Shown here: positions 35,623-49,420 of the stretch, piece by piece
Position numbering within the stretch: the stretch's first letter is position 1
Layout: the number at the start of each line of letters is the position of its first letter
From: Gambelia wislizenii
Lineage: Eukaryota; Chordata; Lepidosauria; Squamata; Crotaphytidae
Assembly (NCBI GenBank): GCA_030847615.1
Contig: JAUMIR010000002.1
Coordinates: 283,506,028-283,570,027, forward strand
Reading direction: 5' to 3'
DNA length: 64,000 nucleotides
The notes under the pieces: generated by a model
What the model was told of the DNA's origin: nothing
What the model saw: the letters and a program-made list of their open reading frames with translations, nothing else
Databases searched by the model: none
Translations under genes and position numbers: made by a program

Positions 35623-38600
35623 CAAAAACAGGGAAAGTGCAGGACATTCTGCTGACTGAGGTGCTGAGATGAAGGATGAGATGGTGGCTCTCCATCCCAA
35701 TTCTATGTACAGACATACCTTACTTTAACTTTAGTGACTTTAAATGTATTTCAATGCACCTCCGTGTGTATGTGCACACACACTGTCTGTGCCTCTTCTA
35801 TTAGATTAGAATCTAAGTCTTAAATCTACCTGTTCCTCTGTCTACAGCAGAGCATGACTCATAATCATGCTGTTATCATTTTAAAAAATTCTGAAATATG
35901 TTTGAACAAAGAAAAAATGAGATAAATAAAACTGATACAGTGAGGAACAGCATCTCTGTTGTACTACTTTCACCTCCTTTATCACCTGTCTTTCTACAGC
36001 ATTTGAGTCTCTTTTAGCCATTCTTCCTCTGTCCTTTCTCCCATGGTTAAATTCAAAGTAAATGTCCATCTTCCCACAGGTTCTACCTGGTGCTTTCTTA
36101 TCCTGTTCCCTCTAGCTCTGCTTTCCTAACAATGGATCACTAATCTGGGAGAACATGCCCTCTCATAAGCACCTGTAGGGTATTTTGTGTTTTTAATTCA
36201 CATGGAACTAAGTGGGAGAAATTCTAAAAATATGCACAGTAGAATCTATGTAAAAATGCTACATTAAAAGTTTTAAAATGGTTAATTATAAAAGGCATAA
36301 AACTTCCAGCAAATGCTTCCTGAAACACTGGTGATTACGTAAATAGCAAAGTGGCTGATGAATACCCAGGTGGAGGGAACAGCACCAGTAGCATGTCTAT
36401 GTTGTTAGCAAGTGGCATTTGGAGGGGAGCTCTTTCAGTTTGCTTGTGGCTTCTGAGCCCATGGCTCACAACAATGGGTTAAAGTTATCAATTTCTATAA
36501 AAGGGGGGGTGTATCACTTCAAGTATACACAGTGACCTCTCATTCCAAGAACACACCAACAGACAAGTTAATGCATTTAAGAGAATTGCTGGCATCCCTC
36601 CCTCTCTCCCTCCCTCCCCTGCCAGTGTTCTAGCCCTGCCCAGTATGAGCCCATTGCTCACAACAATGGGTTAAAATTATCAATTTCTATAAAACGGGAG
36701 GGAAGGCATGTCACTTCAAGTATATACCAATGACCTCTCATTTTAAAAACACACCAAAAGACAAGTTAATGCATTGAAGAGAATTGCTGCCAGCCCTCTC
36801 CCTCCCCTGCCAATGTTCTAGTCCTGTCCATTCCTTCTGCAGTTCATACCTCTTCTCTTCTTGGATGTTCTCAATACCAATGGCACTACTACGTCGCCCA
36901 TTGAAGCGGCTGCCTCTGTTGCGTGAAGGGCTTCTCCCAGGTAGGGCAAAGGACTAGAGGGGAGGAAAGGACAGTAGGAAAAAGAGAAAGAAAGAGACAG
37001 AGGAGGAAAAGAATAGAGAAGACAAGAGCTGGAGGAAGAACACAAGGTAGAAGACTGGACTCCTCCCCTTGTCCTTGTAGTGCTATCCAATGCTAACACT
37101 TCTACCCTGTCCAGAGAACCACAAGGTACAAGGAGCATGATATGGGAGCTGTCAAGCTGGAGAAAAGGATGAAGAACCAAGACAGGAAGGGACAAAAAGA
37201 GGAATTTAAAAAGAGAAAGAGCAAATAACATGAGAGAGAGACTAGAAGGGAAAGAAGTTCATGGGCAGGTATTTCAGCATGACAATGGCAGTGAGACAAA
37301 GGAAAGTATAGATTCAGAAAAGAGAAGAATTTCATGTCTCTCTCTCTTTTGTCCAGTACAATTTTCTGCAAGGCAAGTGGTCACTTGCAACACCACTGGC
37401 AGCCAAAGATGTGCATCGGGGCAGGAAATATGGAAGGTCATGAGGCCAGGGAGACAGGGCATAGAACTAGGCACAAAGCAGCAGTTGCACATTGATTCTA
37501 ATATCTAGTTTGGTCCAAGGAGCAAGAAACAGAAAGAAATGCCATACAGCCATCTGGCATTTCTATTTTGGCTTCCTGTAGATGTGGTATTGCCTTTCTC
37601 TGCAGAAGTTCCCCCTTCCTGGCTTCCCTGGACATACTGACTGGAATCTACAAAATCCCCAGCAGTGATCAGAGAAAGTGATAAATTAAGACCTCTGTTA
37701 TGAATAAGGAACCATGGATTCCTTCTGTGCCATCTGTAACATTGTTTACTGAGCACCAGTTAAATCCTAACACTTAATGCCAAGCAAAACAGTGGACACA
37801 TTAGTATTTTTGGTACCCTGAGTGTAATGGTATTAGGACTTAAAGCTAGTTATAAGTCAACAGCTTCTAATATGTACTTTGTTTTGCCCAATATTCCCAG
37901 ATGTTGAAGGGCAAGCTCAGATTTCAGGGAAAGGAACTCTGTGATATGCTCTTTACTAGTTTTGGAGTGAGGCATAGCTCAATGATGGAAAACATGTTTT
38001 GCACATAGAATTTCCCAGGCTCAGTCCTCAGTTTTTCAAGGACTTGCACCCAACTCAAATTAAGTTGTGCAAATGAATCCACAAAACATAGTTTTATAAT
38101 GATAGCTGCAACTCAAGTGCCAGCTGACAGGACTACTTTCATGATGGCACTTTTAGTGTATGTGTACTTTGCCTGTGCAAAAGAAAAAATGCTCACCTGG
38201 ATCACCAGACACCATCCTAAACAAGCTAAGCATAAATCTGATTGTGTATCAGAAACATTAATGCCAAAGAAAGAATATTCACTAACTATTCATCATTTCC
38301 TTCCAGACATTACTTCATCCTACTCTCCCAGCCAGCCAGCCACTGAACCGTCCTTGTATATTACTTGTATTTGATGTAGATATCATATATCTCCACTAAA
38401 CCAACAATTATAGGAATGTGTTAAACTTCCTATAGCTAGCTTTACAGAGCCACTTTTCTTTCTGTCAAAGTTAAAATTCAGCTTGGTATTGACACAGAAA
38501 CTGTCTGTGTCACCCCAATGGATGACCTATTGCGCTAACTGACAGATGGAGAAAACACAGAGCCTCTCAATGGGTTTATGTATTATACCTTTGAGACAGA

Positions 38601-41600
38601 CTACCTTGATTGGAAATTCAGGCTCTGGTGTAATAGTGGTTCCATTCTACAAGGTAGTACTATGGAAATAATACTTGGCCCAATGCATTTACACTACAAG
38701 GATCCATCTTGTTCCTAACATTTATACATGAAAATACACTTTTTCCGATCTAAGGCATACTAATGCTTGGAAATAGTAATGGACACAGTTAAGCCCAATA
38801 AGGAAGAGCTCAGTCCTGACAAAATGGAGATGCTGCTAATATGTGATTCATCTGCTGAAGAAAGTGATGCTCAGTCTGTTCTAGCAGAGTCATGCTCCAC
38901 CTAAAAGGATAAAAGTCATGCTCGTGGAAGTACTTATTAATCCAGCTTTGTGACAGGCAGCCCAAGTGGTATTAGTGGCTTTCTTCTTCTTTTCATGGAT
39001 AAAGGTAGATCATTTTTTCATGTTTTGGTAAATATCAGGTTAAACTACAGAAATTCATTGTGCTTAGACAGTAGCTAGCACAAAATACAGCTGCTGGGCT
39101 ACTAACTGGAGTTAGTCTGTTTCCAAGCCTTACTTCAATCTCCTCTACAGTAAGAAAATATTCTAAGGTTCTTCTCTGGGTGCCACTTGCTATCTGAGGC
39201 AGCTAGTGAAAAAGAATTATCTCCCTCAAGAGAACCACTTGGGACCTATACAGTAATCTTTTTTGTTATCAAAATAAAAACTTGTAAATTTTCCCAGACC
39301 TTTTCATACAAGTGTTTTTATTATGTGTTTTTATTAGGGTATTTTTGCTGAACTTCACCCAGGAAATATTTTACTAAATAGCAGTATCTAACTCTACAAA
39401 TAAAAAATAAAATAAAATAATACAATTTTGTATTCTCCATAAAAGTGATGCTCATTCTTAAAGTTCCCTTCTGAGTCATAATCAGCATATGAATGGGTTT
39501 GGGTTCAGATACAGAAGGTTAGGACAGGGAAATGAATACCTTAAAAATGAAAAAAAATCCACAGAGCAGAGTGTGGAAATAACACATTTCAAGTAATGAG
39601 CAGGCTTGTTTTCTGCTGCTCCAGAGACTGGAACATGGAGCAATGGATGCAAGCTCCAGGAACAGAGATTCCACCTCAACATTAGGAGGAACGTTTTGAC
39701 AGTAAGAGCTGTTCGGCAGTGGAACACACTCCCTCGGAGCGTGGTGGGGTCTCCTTCCTTGGAGGTCTTTAAACAGAGGCTGGATGGCCATCTGTCAGGG
39801 ATGCTTTGATCAAGATGTCCTGCATGGCAGGGGGTTGGACTGGATGGCCCTCGTGGTCTCTTCCAACTCTGCAATTCTATGATTCTATGTTACTCACAAC
39901 ACATTACTTTTTTTAGTAGCAAGACCATAACTGTTTGAACAACAAAGGCATCTTTATAGACCCTTTGCACCTTCCCTCCCCTCAGTTAATGTGACTGTAT
40001 TGTATTTTTGATTATAATGAGCAACATTTACTTGCTATTTCAATAATCTTTTTAGGCCTATGGCGATGGTACTCATTTTCTATTTTTAAAGGGCTTTTTT
40101 CTCAAAAATGAAACAATGCATTACTAATGTATCACCCCAAAATGAGAGCTAACATTAATGCTAATGCATTTTTTAATGAAATAACAATTAATATTGAACC
40201 AGTAGCCATTTTTACTAACATTTCCAAACTCTGCCAGAAAGACACTCAAGATAGTCTTACACAAATAAGGAGCAGCCAGCATATGTTAATGAGCAGCAGG
40301 CCTAAGGAAAAGCAAGGAGTGGGTAGGATTAAAGACACACCACCTCCCCAATACCTTACCGCAGCAATAGCCTTGGGGCCCTCGGCGACACTCTGGTTGA
40401 GGGCAAGACCAGCAGTAGCTGGACGATTGGGTGGCGTGGATTGCTGCTGTTGCTGCTTCCTCATGGCTATCCCCATGGTATCCAGGCTCTGGCTACGGCC
40501 CCGGATCACCCGCTGGAGAGAAGGTAACAGGGAGACAGATACAGAAACATTCACAGACACACAAAAGGACATATCAGGAAGAGCACCACAGAACACTGGT
40601 GAGGAGGGGGAGAGTGAGGCAAAGGAACTAACACTTGTGTTGCCTACCATCTTACTAGTAGGGCTTAGGCAGAGAAAATAGAGCTCTCAGCTTACTTGAG
40701 GGCAGAACCAGCTGGAACAAATTTGATCCATATTGTCTTGAGGAGCTCTCTCTCAAAAAGTACAAGGCTTGCCTTCAGTTTACTGACATCTTTTAACATT
40801 TAACCGGTTTAATGTGATACCTATCTCAATGATGAATTTATACGCATCGGTTCTTACTAGAAAATGTCACCACAAAAGTTAAACTACATTTTCTAGGACT
40901 ACTTTTATAAAAATTGCTTTTAATCACATTTGTTGGAAATAGCTTAAAGTAACATTTCTATTGTTTTGTTTTGTTTTGTTTTTTAAAAAAAGACTGCCTC
41001 ACACCACTTGCCTCACACAACTATTAGAGTACTGTTACACAAATACAGTTTTCTGAATTTTAATTTTGGCCAGCACAGCTGCATTTTCTTTGACTTGCCC
41101 TATTATAATTTAAACCTAGTAACATGTGGTCCTCTCTCAATGGCACAGAACAGCAGTTGCTGCATGTTGTCTTTGGAAGAGCCATTCTCAATTTACACCA
41201 ATTATCTTGTCTTTCTTCATCACTAAACAGAATGAGTTTCCTTAGACCAGCTTTCTCCTACTGGGTGACCTCCAGAAATTTTCCAATACAATTTTGCTAT
41301 TGCTACTCATTGGTGAAGCTGGCATGGGCTCACTACAGTGCTAGTTCAAAACATCTGGTGGGCAGTAGGTTGAAGAAAAGTGCACATTAAAACTTGCACT
41401 ATCTCTAATACAGAGACAGACATATAATAAACTGTAGTACCATACCAGTCAAACCACTGAAAATGAAATCAGCGTTGTGCTGAGCATCTTTCCCCCATTT
41501 TTGCCATTTTTGTTATTTCTCCACTGACAGCTATGTCACAAATGATCAGCTTACTACTAAAGCTCAATACTTCCCTTCACAGCATGAGTGTCCAGCTAGA

Positions 41601-41720
41601 TATTTTCCACTGATCAAGCTCTCATACACTATACACCAGATCTAATTTTGTCAACTATAAAAGCTCAGGTTTGATGAGAAAAGTCTTCTCTCATGTTTTA
41701 GAACATTTTTATTATTTTTA

Positions 41721-41753
<33 letters not shown>

Positions 41754-44700
41754 CTATGATAATATAATATAATAATAATATTATATAATATAGTAACATT
41801 ATAGTATATAATATATATTTATATATTATATACTATATTAATATATATAAAGAAAACTGTTGATTCATGAAAACCTAGTAAATGATTTTGTAGGGTTAAC
41901 TTTCTGTTACAAAATATCAGAGAAAGAAATTCTTCCAAGAAATATCTGTCAAAGAAAGACAAACCTATGAGCCTCAGTTTTAAAGAGTAACTCCCTATAT
42001 AGAGCTGTACAGTACATTAAATCTGAGCATGTAAGCTAGCAGAAAGCATGGTCTGAGAGCTGGACCAGGCGTTTGAGACACCAGGCCCAAATCCCCACTT
42101 GGCCAAGGAAAAACCACTGGCAACCTCAGGCAAGTCACACTCTCCCAGCCCCAAAGGAAGGTAATGGAAAAATGCCCCCTCTAAACAACTCTTGCCAAGA
42201 AAAACCTAGCCAGAAATTACTTGGAGGCATATACGCACACCAAACACACTGACTTATAAAAAGAAGGGCAAAGATTTAGCTATGGTGCCTGAAATCCACT
42301 GAAATAGGGTACACATTCCAGAGATTCTTAGTACCGGTACTAACACTTTGAAAAAGACTGAATACTCAAGCCCTCTTGGAGTAGGGCTGAATTTACCCAG
42401 AGCTCTGCAACCACCAAGCCAAGCCTATCTGAATTCTTATTTAAAATCTAACCATTTAGACTAGTTAACATGTACGGTACTTCTGCTTTTCTCTGTGGCA
42501 GACTCCTTCAAGTCTTCTCCAGATGTGTGTGTGGAGGGGGGAGGCAGAAAAGCAACTCTTTAGCAGAACAAACTGTTCTTATTGTTTTAATGACTTCCCA
42601 AAAAGGAAAGGGGTAAAGGGTCCTCCTGGGAGGGAGGGAAGTCTTTTGTCTCTAATTAGAAAATTCATAACCACTTCTGTTTCTGAGGAGAGTCTTTCCC
42701 TGGCAGAAAGATCCTATATTTCTTACTCTCCTCTCCTAGACAGATAGCTCTCCTCTGAAGCAAGTTGGGGGGCTAACTATCTCCTTAGATGTAGGGCTTA
42801 TCTAGACAAGAAGGTATAATGCTGATTGCTATGCATTAATCACAAAATCACAATAATGTTCTTTTGTCTCCATGGTCCTTTGGCAAAACTGGTGATATGC
42901 GAAGCTATCTGTGTTTGAAGTTCACACGCAGCCATGCCTGAGAATCAACATGGTGGCCAACAGTGAATTACTCATGTTGTTATTCTCAACAATTTGTCGC
43001 CATTGCACAGAATATTTTTTTTAACTGCAAATCAAAGGCACGCAAGTGTGATCTTCTGCTTAAAACAGCTGTTTGGTCACCTCAGTGCAGCAAAAAAGCA
43101 CATGATCACTAACGCGAAACTCCAAAATGGCGCTTCCAGCCACTTCATTGCCAGCAAGCCTGCCCCCCGTGCACGTCCAACTGATCAGTTTTCCACTTAC
43201 GCCCTGCACTCCATGCAAATCAAAGGTCCAAACGAGCAGGAATGCACATTTCAATGCATTATTTAAATAACCTCAAGAAAAGTCACTAAGGCTTTCCCCC
43301 AACAGTTTGTGGCCCCCCTCCTTCTGAATAAGGTGAATCACTGTGAGATCTCGTTGGGACAAAAGGTATTCCCTGAGAATTCTATTAGGATTATTTTCAC
43401 CATCTAGACAACCCTGTAATCTACTCCCTCTATTTCCTACCAGGAACTTGGCTGCCCGTTCTACCCCTGAACAGGGACTGGGCTGGTACGATTAACCCAT
43501 TTTGCACTGATGTAAATCTGTTGCCAAGTTTAAGGGGAATATGCTTGCTTGAGTCTGACCCAAGTTTTCTCTAGACTTCAAACAAATATGCATTGGTGCA
43601 GCCTACACTCTAGTACTGAAACTGAGAGGTACTAGCACTGGCACCAGTCATAAGAGAGGAGGTAAACAGCAATGCGTTAATCCTGTGTCTTAGCCTGAAA
43701 CCTTGGGATCTCCTATGGCAACTAGTGCATTCATGGGGGGGAAACTGACTATAGTGGAGACAGAAACAGAAGCCTTTGGAGAGAGATGAAGAAGCTTCAT
43801 GTGTCTTCTAAGGATGGTCTCTTCCTCTGTTGAGTCAGAGGAAGTTTACAACATCTCTTTTGCCTTGGCATGAACCAGTGAGGAGGCAAGCAGAAACCGG
43901 GCATCCACGAGGAGGAGGAACTGTAGTGTAGACCCCACATTGGTGGAATAACAATAATTGTTATTATTTAAATAAGTGCTGGAAATGATCTATTGGCGGC
44001 AGTGTTATTCCAGTGTACCGATGCTATATAGGGAAGAGGTTAACTGGCACTCCTCCTGAGTTTGAGCCCTCTGTCCCTGCTGCTGGGGAGGGGGTGCTTC
44101 TCTCCTCTTCTACTTGCACTGCCAAGGGAGGCTGCTTGTGTAGTAGCTTCCATCAGGCAGCTGGGAGACTACTCCCAGGTTTAGGAATGCTCGGGAGCCA
44201 CTCCTACTCATAAGTATGTAGCTGCATATGGGCTGTAGTTTAGCCATGATGTTCATAGGAAGATCATAAAACTTTTTAACTGATCCAGGATTAGACCTGT
44301 TGGAGGCCAGCTTATTCCATTCCTCCCTCTCTACATCCATAAAATCAGCCAGGGACAGAACTGGGAGGGGATGCTTTAGGAAGCACTGGGGGAGATCCAG
44401 ATTCTGGGGCTAAGGGACCTCGGATGGGAGTCTGGGATCTAGTGATCCAACTGCCCTTCTGAGCAACACTAGAAAATCCACTTGCTGGAACAAGCACATG
44501 GAGGTGAGGATTGCTGTAAAGCCATCTCCCTCAGCTGACAATAGCACTCCCTCCTCCCCTCCAGAAGAGGTGATGGAGGAATTAAAGGAGTGGCATATGC
44601 CATGCTTTCCATCATGGAGGTATGGCAGGAGACTTCTCATTTCTTGGCTGGTGGCCTGGTTGAACCTGGTAGGCTGCCTCAGATTAAGGTTGAGGCCTCT

Positions 44701-47700
44701 GTCTCTGCTTCTGCTAGGCCTCAGTTAGGCCTCTTTCTGCCCCTGTGGCCAAGATGGCGGTCCTTGAGCTGGAAGAGGAGGCCTCCACCTCCTCCCATGT
44801 GTCCATGGCACAGGGGATTGACACCTGGAGGTGTGCTCCTGCATGCTTACACTGGGTGCTCCCTGGGCCACGAAATGGTCCCCTCTGGACTATCGCACAC
44901 ATAGCAAGGTCTATCCAGTACAAAGAGTCTTTAAAATGGAGCCTTTTGCCACAGCTTAGGTGTTTTTATGTAATGATAATGGCATTTTATGTCATGATAA
45001 TGACTCTGGATTTTAGGCCAGAGTTGTAGTCTTGTTTTCCAGACCACTCAATCCATCACCAACACGCACAAACACAGGCTGCTCCTAGACTGCTATGCAA
45101 TGGAATACTTCATGAAACAGAGCTCAGTTGTCTCACCTATCTACATCACTTCCAGAAGAACCTACCTCAGCTTTCTGATCTATAATCAAAGAATATTATT
45201 TCACATATTCTTCCTCCACCCATCCCCACATATTGCAGGGAAGTGGAAAATGCAAGGTGAACTGAGATAGAAGAAAGAAGAGACACATTTCAGAACTTAC
45301 ACTGGAACCCTAAACATTCTTGCCCACAAAGACTGCTAGGCCATATTACAACACATATTTGGTAGAGAAAGAATCTGGCAGTGAAGTTTACAAAAGCGTT
45401 CTGAAAAGCCTCTTGGGAGCTAGTGCATCCTCATGCCTCAGAGAGTGAGCTCTGAGTGAAGAAATCCCTGGCCTCCAGTAAGCAGCTGTCTCTCAGGTTC
45501 AGCTCCCTCCCTCCCCAACTACAATAGGAGATATAGTTACCCAGCTACCTATAAGAGCAGTTGCAGGGCTAAGTTTAGGATATACAAGAAGTGCTCTTCA
45601 GTGTTCCAAAATAATGCTACAAAATGCATTGTTATATGTCCCTGAACAGCTTAAAATAGGTCAACCTAACAGGAGAATGAAAGAGGGATAAAAAGAGATT
45701 ACATATCTATTTCTTCTCTCACCTTGAAATTCTCAAAGAAGCCACCACCCCCATTCTCTATTTTGTCATCATCGCCAGAGGCCAAGCCCATCATACTGCG
45801 GCTACGGATCTGCAGTTCCTCATAAAGGCTCTCCAGGAGGGCACTGCGGGTCCGTTCCTGCTCCAGAAAGAGAGAGGGAAAGCACCCATGTCAAAGAACA
45901 AAGAGGATACAAGCATAGAGAGTGTGAAAAAGCATGCACAAGCACAGAAAGAACAGACAGGGTGTTAAAACTGAAGGCAATTCTATATGTGAGTCAGTTA
46001 CAAGCATCCCCTGCTTATTCGACAGGTTAGGGACCACAGCACTGTCAAAAAGTGGAAATGGTTGAAATGTGGAACCCAGTCTATAAGTATATAGGCATGA
46101 ATACCAGTACTGTATTACAGTATAAGCACAAAATGACACCACAAATGACTTCTATACTTTACAGTATACAGACTGGATGAAAAGATGGCACCAAGTCGAT
46201 GGAGAGAAAAAAGCAGCGTGTGTGGTTGTAAAAGCATCATGCCATCTTTTCATTCAGTCTGTATACTGTATGTGCTGATGGTGCTGAAGGGTGGTAGGAA
46301 GAAGGAGTGGGAAAAGAGCATCATGATGAAGTGAAGGTTGCCAGATGCAAAAGGGAGAGTGATCCTTATTTGTTTTGAAGCGCTGCAACACTTTATCATA
46401 GGCAGGTGTAAGGAAATGCCACCTCCATGAGCAGCAGTGGCAGCAGCAGCAGCAAACTTGCAACCAGCAGCAAAAGCAAGGAAGCAAACTTTGGCAGCAT
46501 GGTGGGAGCCTATGCTGCTGCTGCTGCTGTTGCCTCCAGAGAAGCAAGCGTGCTGCACTGGAGAGTGGGCTAAGAGCAGAAGGTTAACAAAGGTGGCTGC
46601 TCCTGCTGTTCCTGGCTTGGTGGGTCTTCTTTCAGCAGTTACTTTAGCTGTGGTGGCAGCTGAAAGACATGACTCCCCCCACAGCATGGCAGCATCTGAG
46701 AAGTTGGAGCACTTTGCACTTTTCTCTTGCAGCCACTGAGTCATCCAACTGAGTGATTGAGAGAAGTCGACCAGGACCACGTTCAGCCACTCTGCCAGGA
46801 GGACCTCAAAGATTTCTTTATGTCCTACTGGTTAAGTCAACTTTATACTGTAGAAGTCATTTGTTGTGTCATCATGTACTTATAACACAGTACTGTACAG
46901 GTATTCGTGCTTATATTTGTGCTTATATTTGTCAAAAGAGTGGACTACACATTGAATAAATGGGTTCTGGTAATAATTTGAAAGAATTGAAAGAGTGGAC
47001 CATTGAAAAGTGGGGGACACATGTACATAATTGCTGAATGAGGCACTTCCACCCTATGTAAAATTCACAGGCTTTCTGTCTGCTTCTGGGCTCAGTTCAT
47101 AGAGCTAATGTATGTGGTACGCAACTTAATCAGGAGCCTAGACACAGCTTCTGAACCAGTTTTAAGGGCAGTCTCACACAGAGGACCCTACAGTAATCCA
47201 GAGTAGGGGAAATGCAGCCTGTCGATCACAGGTTGACTCAGCCACTTTTTTGTGACCACCCATTTCCATTGAAACACACACACACACCCGCTAAAGCTAG
47301 CAGCCCACCAGTTGAAAAAGAGCAGGCAAAAATCACCAGTAAAAGCCCCAAGTTGTCCATGGACAAACTTTATGCTTTAAAACACCTCCCTATTCCCAAA
47401 AACTCCTTTACTTTTTCAAAAACTGAACTGAAAAAAATAGGAAATGAAATAGAAAATGAGTTCCAAGAATATGACTCTGTGAATTGTAGACAAAAAAATT
47501 AACTGTTCCAAGTTCTGCTTGGTCTTCTCTCTACATACCTTGCAGAGGTATTCCACAGAAATACCACACAGGTAATACAGTATGTATCTGTCTCTCTTAC
47601 TTTAATGATACAAGGTTCCTGCCTCGGTGCTGTTATTCCTTAGAAGAAATGCAGGATACAAAATGCAACAGATGAATGACAACACAAAGCATTGCAATGC

Positions 47701-49357
47701 AATGGGGTCTGTGACTAAAGGGTGGATGCTGCCTTCCCCAGAGCAGGAGGACTTCTAACTGTCTTCTTTCTAGAGTTTTAAGTGAAGAACTGGGTGCTAC
47801 ATATTAGCAAAAAGAGAGACAGAGCTGGTTGCAAATGGTCCCTGTCCTTGTCTCTTTGCTTAACAATGTGTGGTTTTGGCTTCTTTGAGGCCTTTTTTAT
47901 TGGTTCATTTTAAAAGGTTACCCAGCCCCTTTAATGTCTGTCTGTCTTTTACCAATGTTAAGGTTAAAGCCATTATGAGGAATTGCCCAAAGCCTGCAGG
48001 TGACCACTGTAGTTCATACTACCCATTCCTTGCTGGCCCTCATTTCATTTCATGTCCTATCATTTCTTTCTAAGACATTATTTCCTGGTATTTATATGGA
48101 TCCTAATAGATAGTAAGCCAACTCACCTCTAACTTGGCAAATTTCTCAGCATGATAGCAGCTGTATTCTGCATTTATAAGCTTTGCCAGAAGAAATTCAC
48201 GGAATTCTGTGCCCTGTGAGAAGGAGATGTATATTCACTGATTGTTTGGAAGGTTCTGCAAGACCTTTCTCAAAATTAGCCAGTGATAGCTGAGACACTT
48301 TGGAATCAGAATGGAGCATTAAAGGTTCCAGGATCTTGCTTAGAAAATTTGCTCAAGAGGTTATGTCAGTTCTAAACAAAGGAAATGACATGGGGCTTAT
48401 CTACACTAGTCAGGATATGCTGGCTTCCCACAGGTGCATCGTGGCTCCAGATGTGGCTTCGTTACCTGGAGAAAAGTGGGCTGGCATCCAAACAGAATGC
48501 TGACCCATCGCTGCAGCTGCCACCACCGCCATTTTCTCCACTGACACAGAAGCCAGGAAGGGGACCCACAACATGTGACTGCAGGCCCCCTGCATGTGAC
48601 CAGCCTTGGTCACATGCTGAGGGACCCATGCCTGGCTTCTGGGACAGCCAGGGAGCTGGCAGCGGCAGCAAGGGCTGGTGTGCTGGGACAGGTTCTATGG
48701 ACACACAGGGCCCAATCCAGCGGTACCAAATTAAACTGGGTATTTTCTTTTATCGCTGTAACAAGCCTTATTCTGGCTTGCCCCATTTCAGTCGCATATC
48801 TGCCCCAGGAGTCGTAAGGGCTGCATGGGGGCAGATCGGGGTAAATGCCCTGCATCATCTGGACATCAGGGCTCTGAAATGCGGACAAGACAGGGTATTT
48901 GGCCTATGGTATCTTAAGAATAGGATCTTCTATTCATTTCACCACAAGAAGCACTTCAGAGCTGACAGATTCATTCAACATACCATAGGTACAGCCATAA
49001 ATACTTTAGCAGAGAAAAACAAACTCCCTTACACAGTGCAAACACTCTTCTCACCCTCCATAAGGGGAAAAATCCCTCCCACCATCTAGCAAATCAGGGC
49101 TCTCCTTCTTGGCAAGTTAACCTTCTACATGTGATATACAGAGGGATATTCACACATGGAAGCCTACATTTACAATCTGGAGTGGCAATGGGTGGTTCTA
49201 GGCAGAGGACTCCTAGAACTACCAACCAGAAGGTACGTAATCTGCAACTTTGCTGCCTTTTCCTTCATAACATACTTTTGTGGAAAGAAAACAAATGGAA
49301 ACATCAGTGAAAAACCATAGGAGCATTACAAGTTGAACTCTACAATTGTCTGGAATT

Positions 49358-49420
<63 letters not shown>

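Noticed and set aside
40127..40681. 184-aa open frame on the + strand
   Set aside because: It is the antisense shadow of the RAP1GAP-like exon 40360-40512.
46250..46780. 176-aa minus-strand frame with Ala/Cys runs
   Set aside because: Driven by the CAG/CTG-rich block; no domain.
47212..47502. Lys/Glu-rich 96-aa open frame
   Set aside because: No family similarity, no splice support and located on the opposite strand to the host intron; probably chance.
48385..49089. 234-aa open frame on the + strand
   Set aside because: Spans a MITE-like block and intron sequence, with overlapping frames on the other strand and no recognisable domain.
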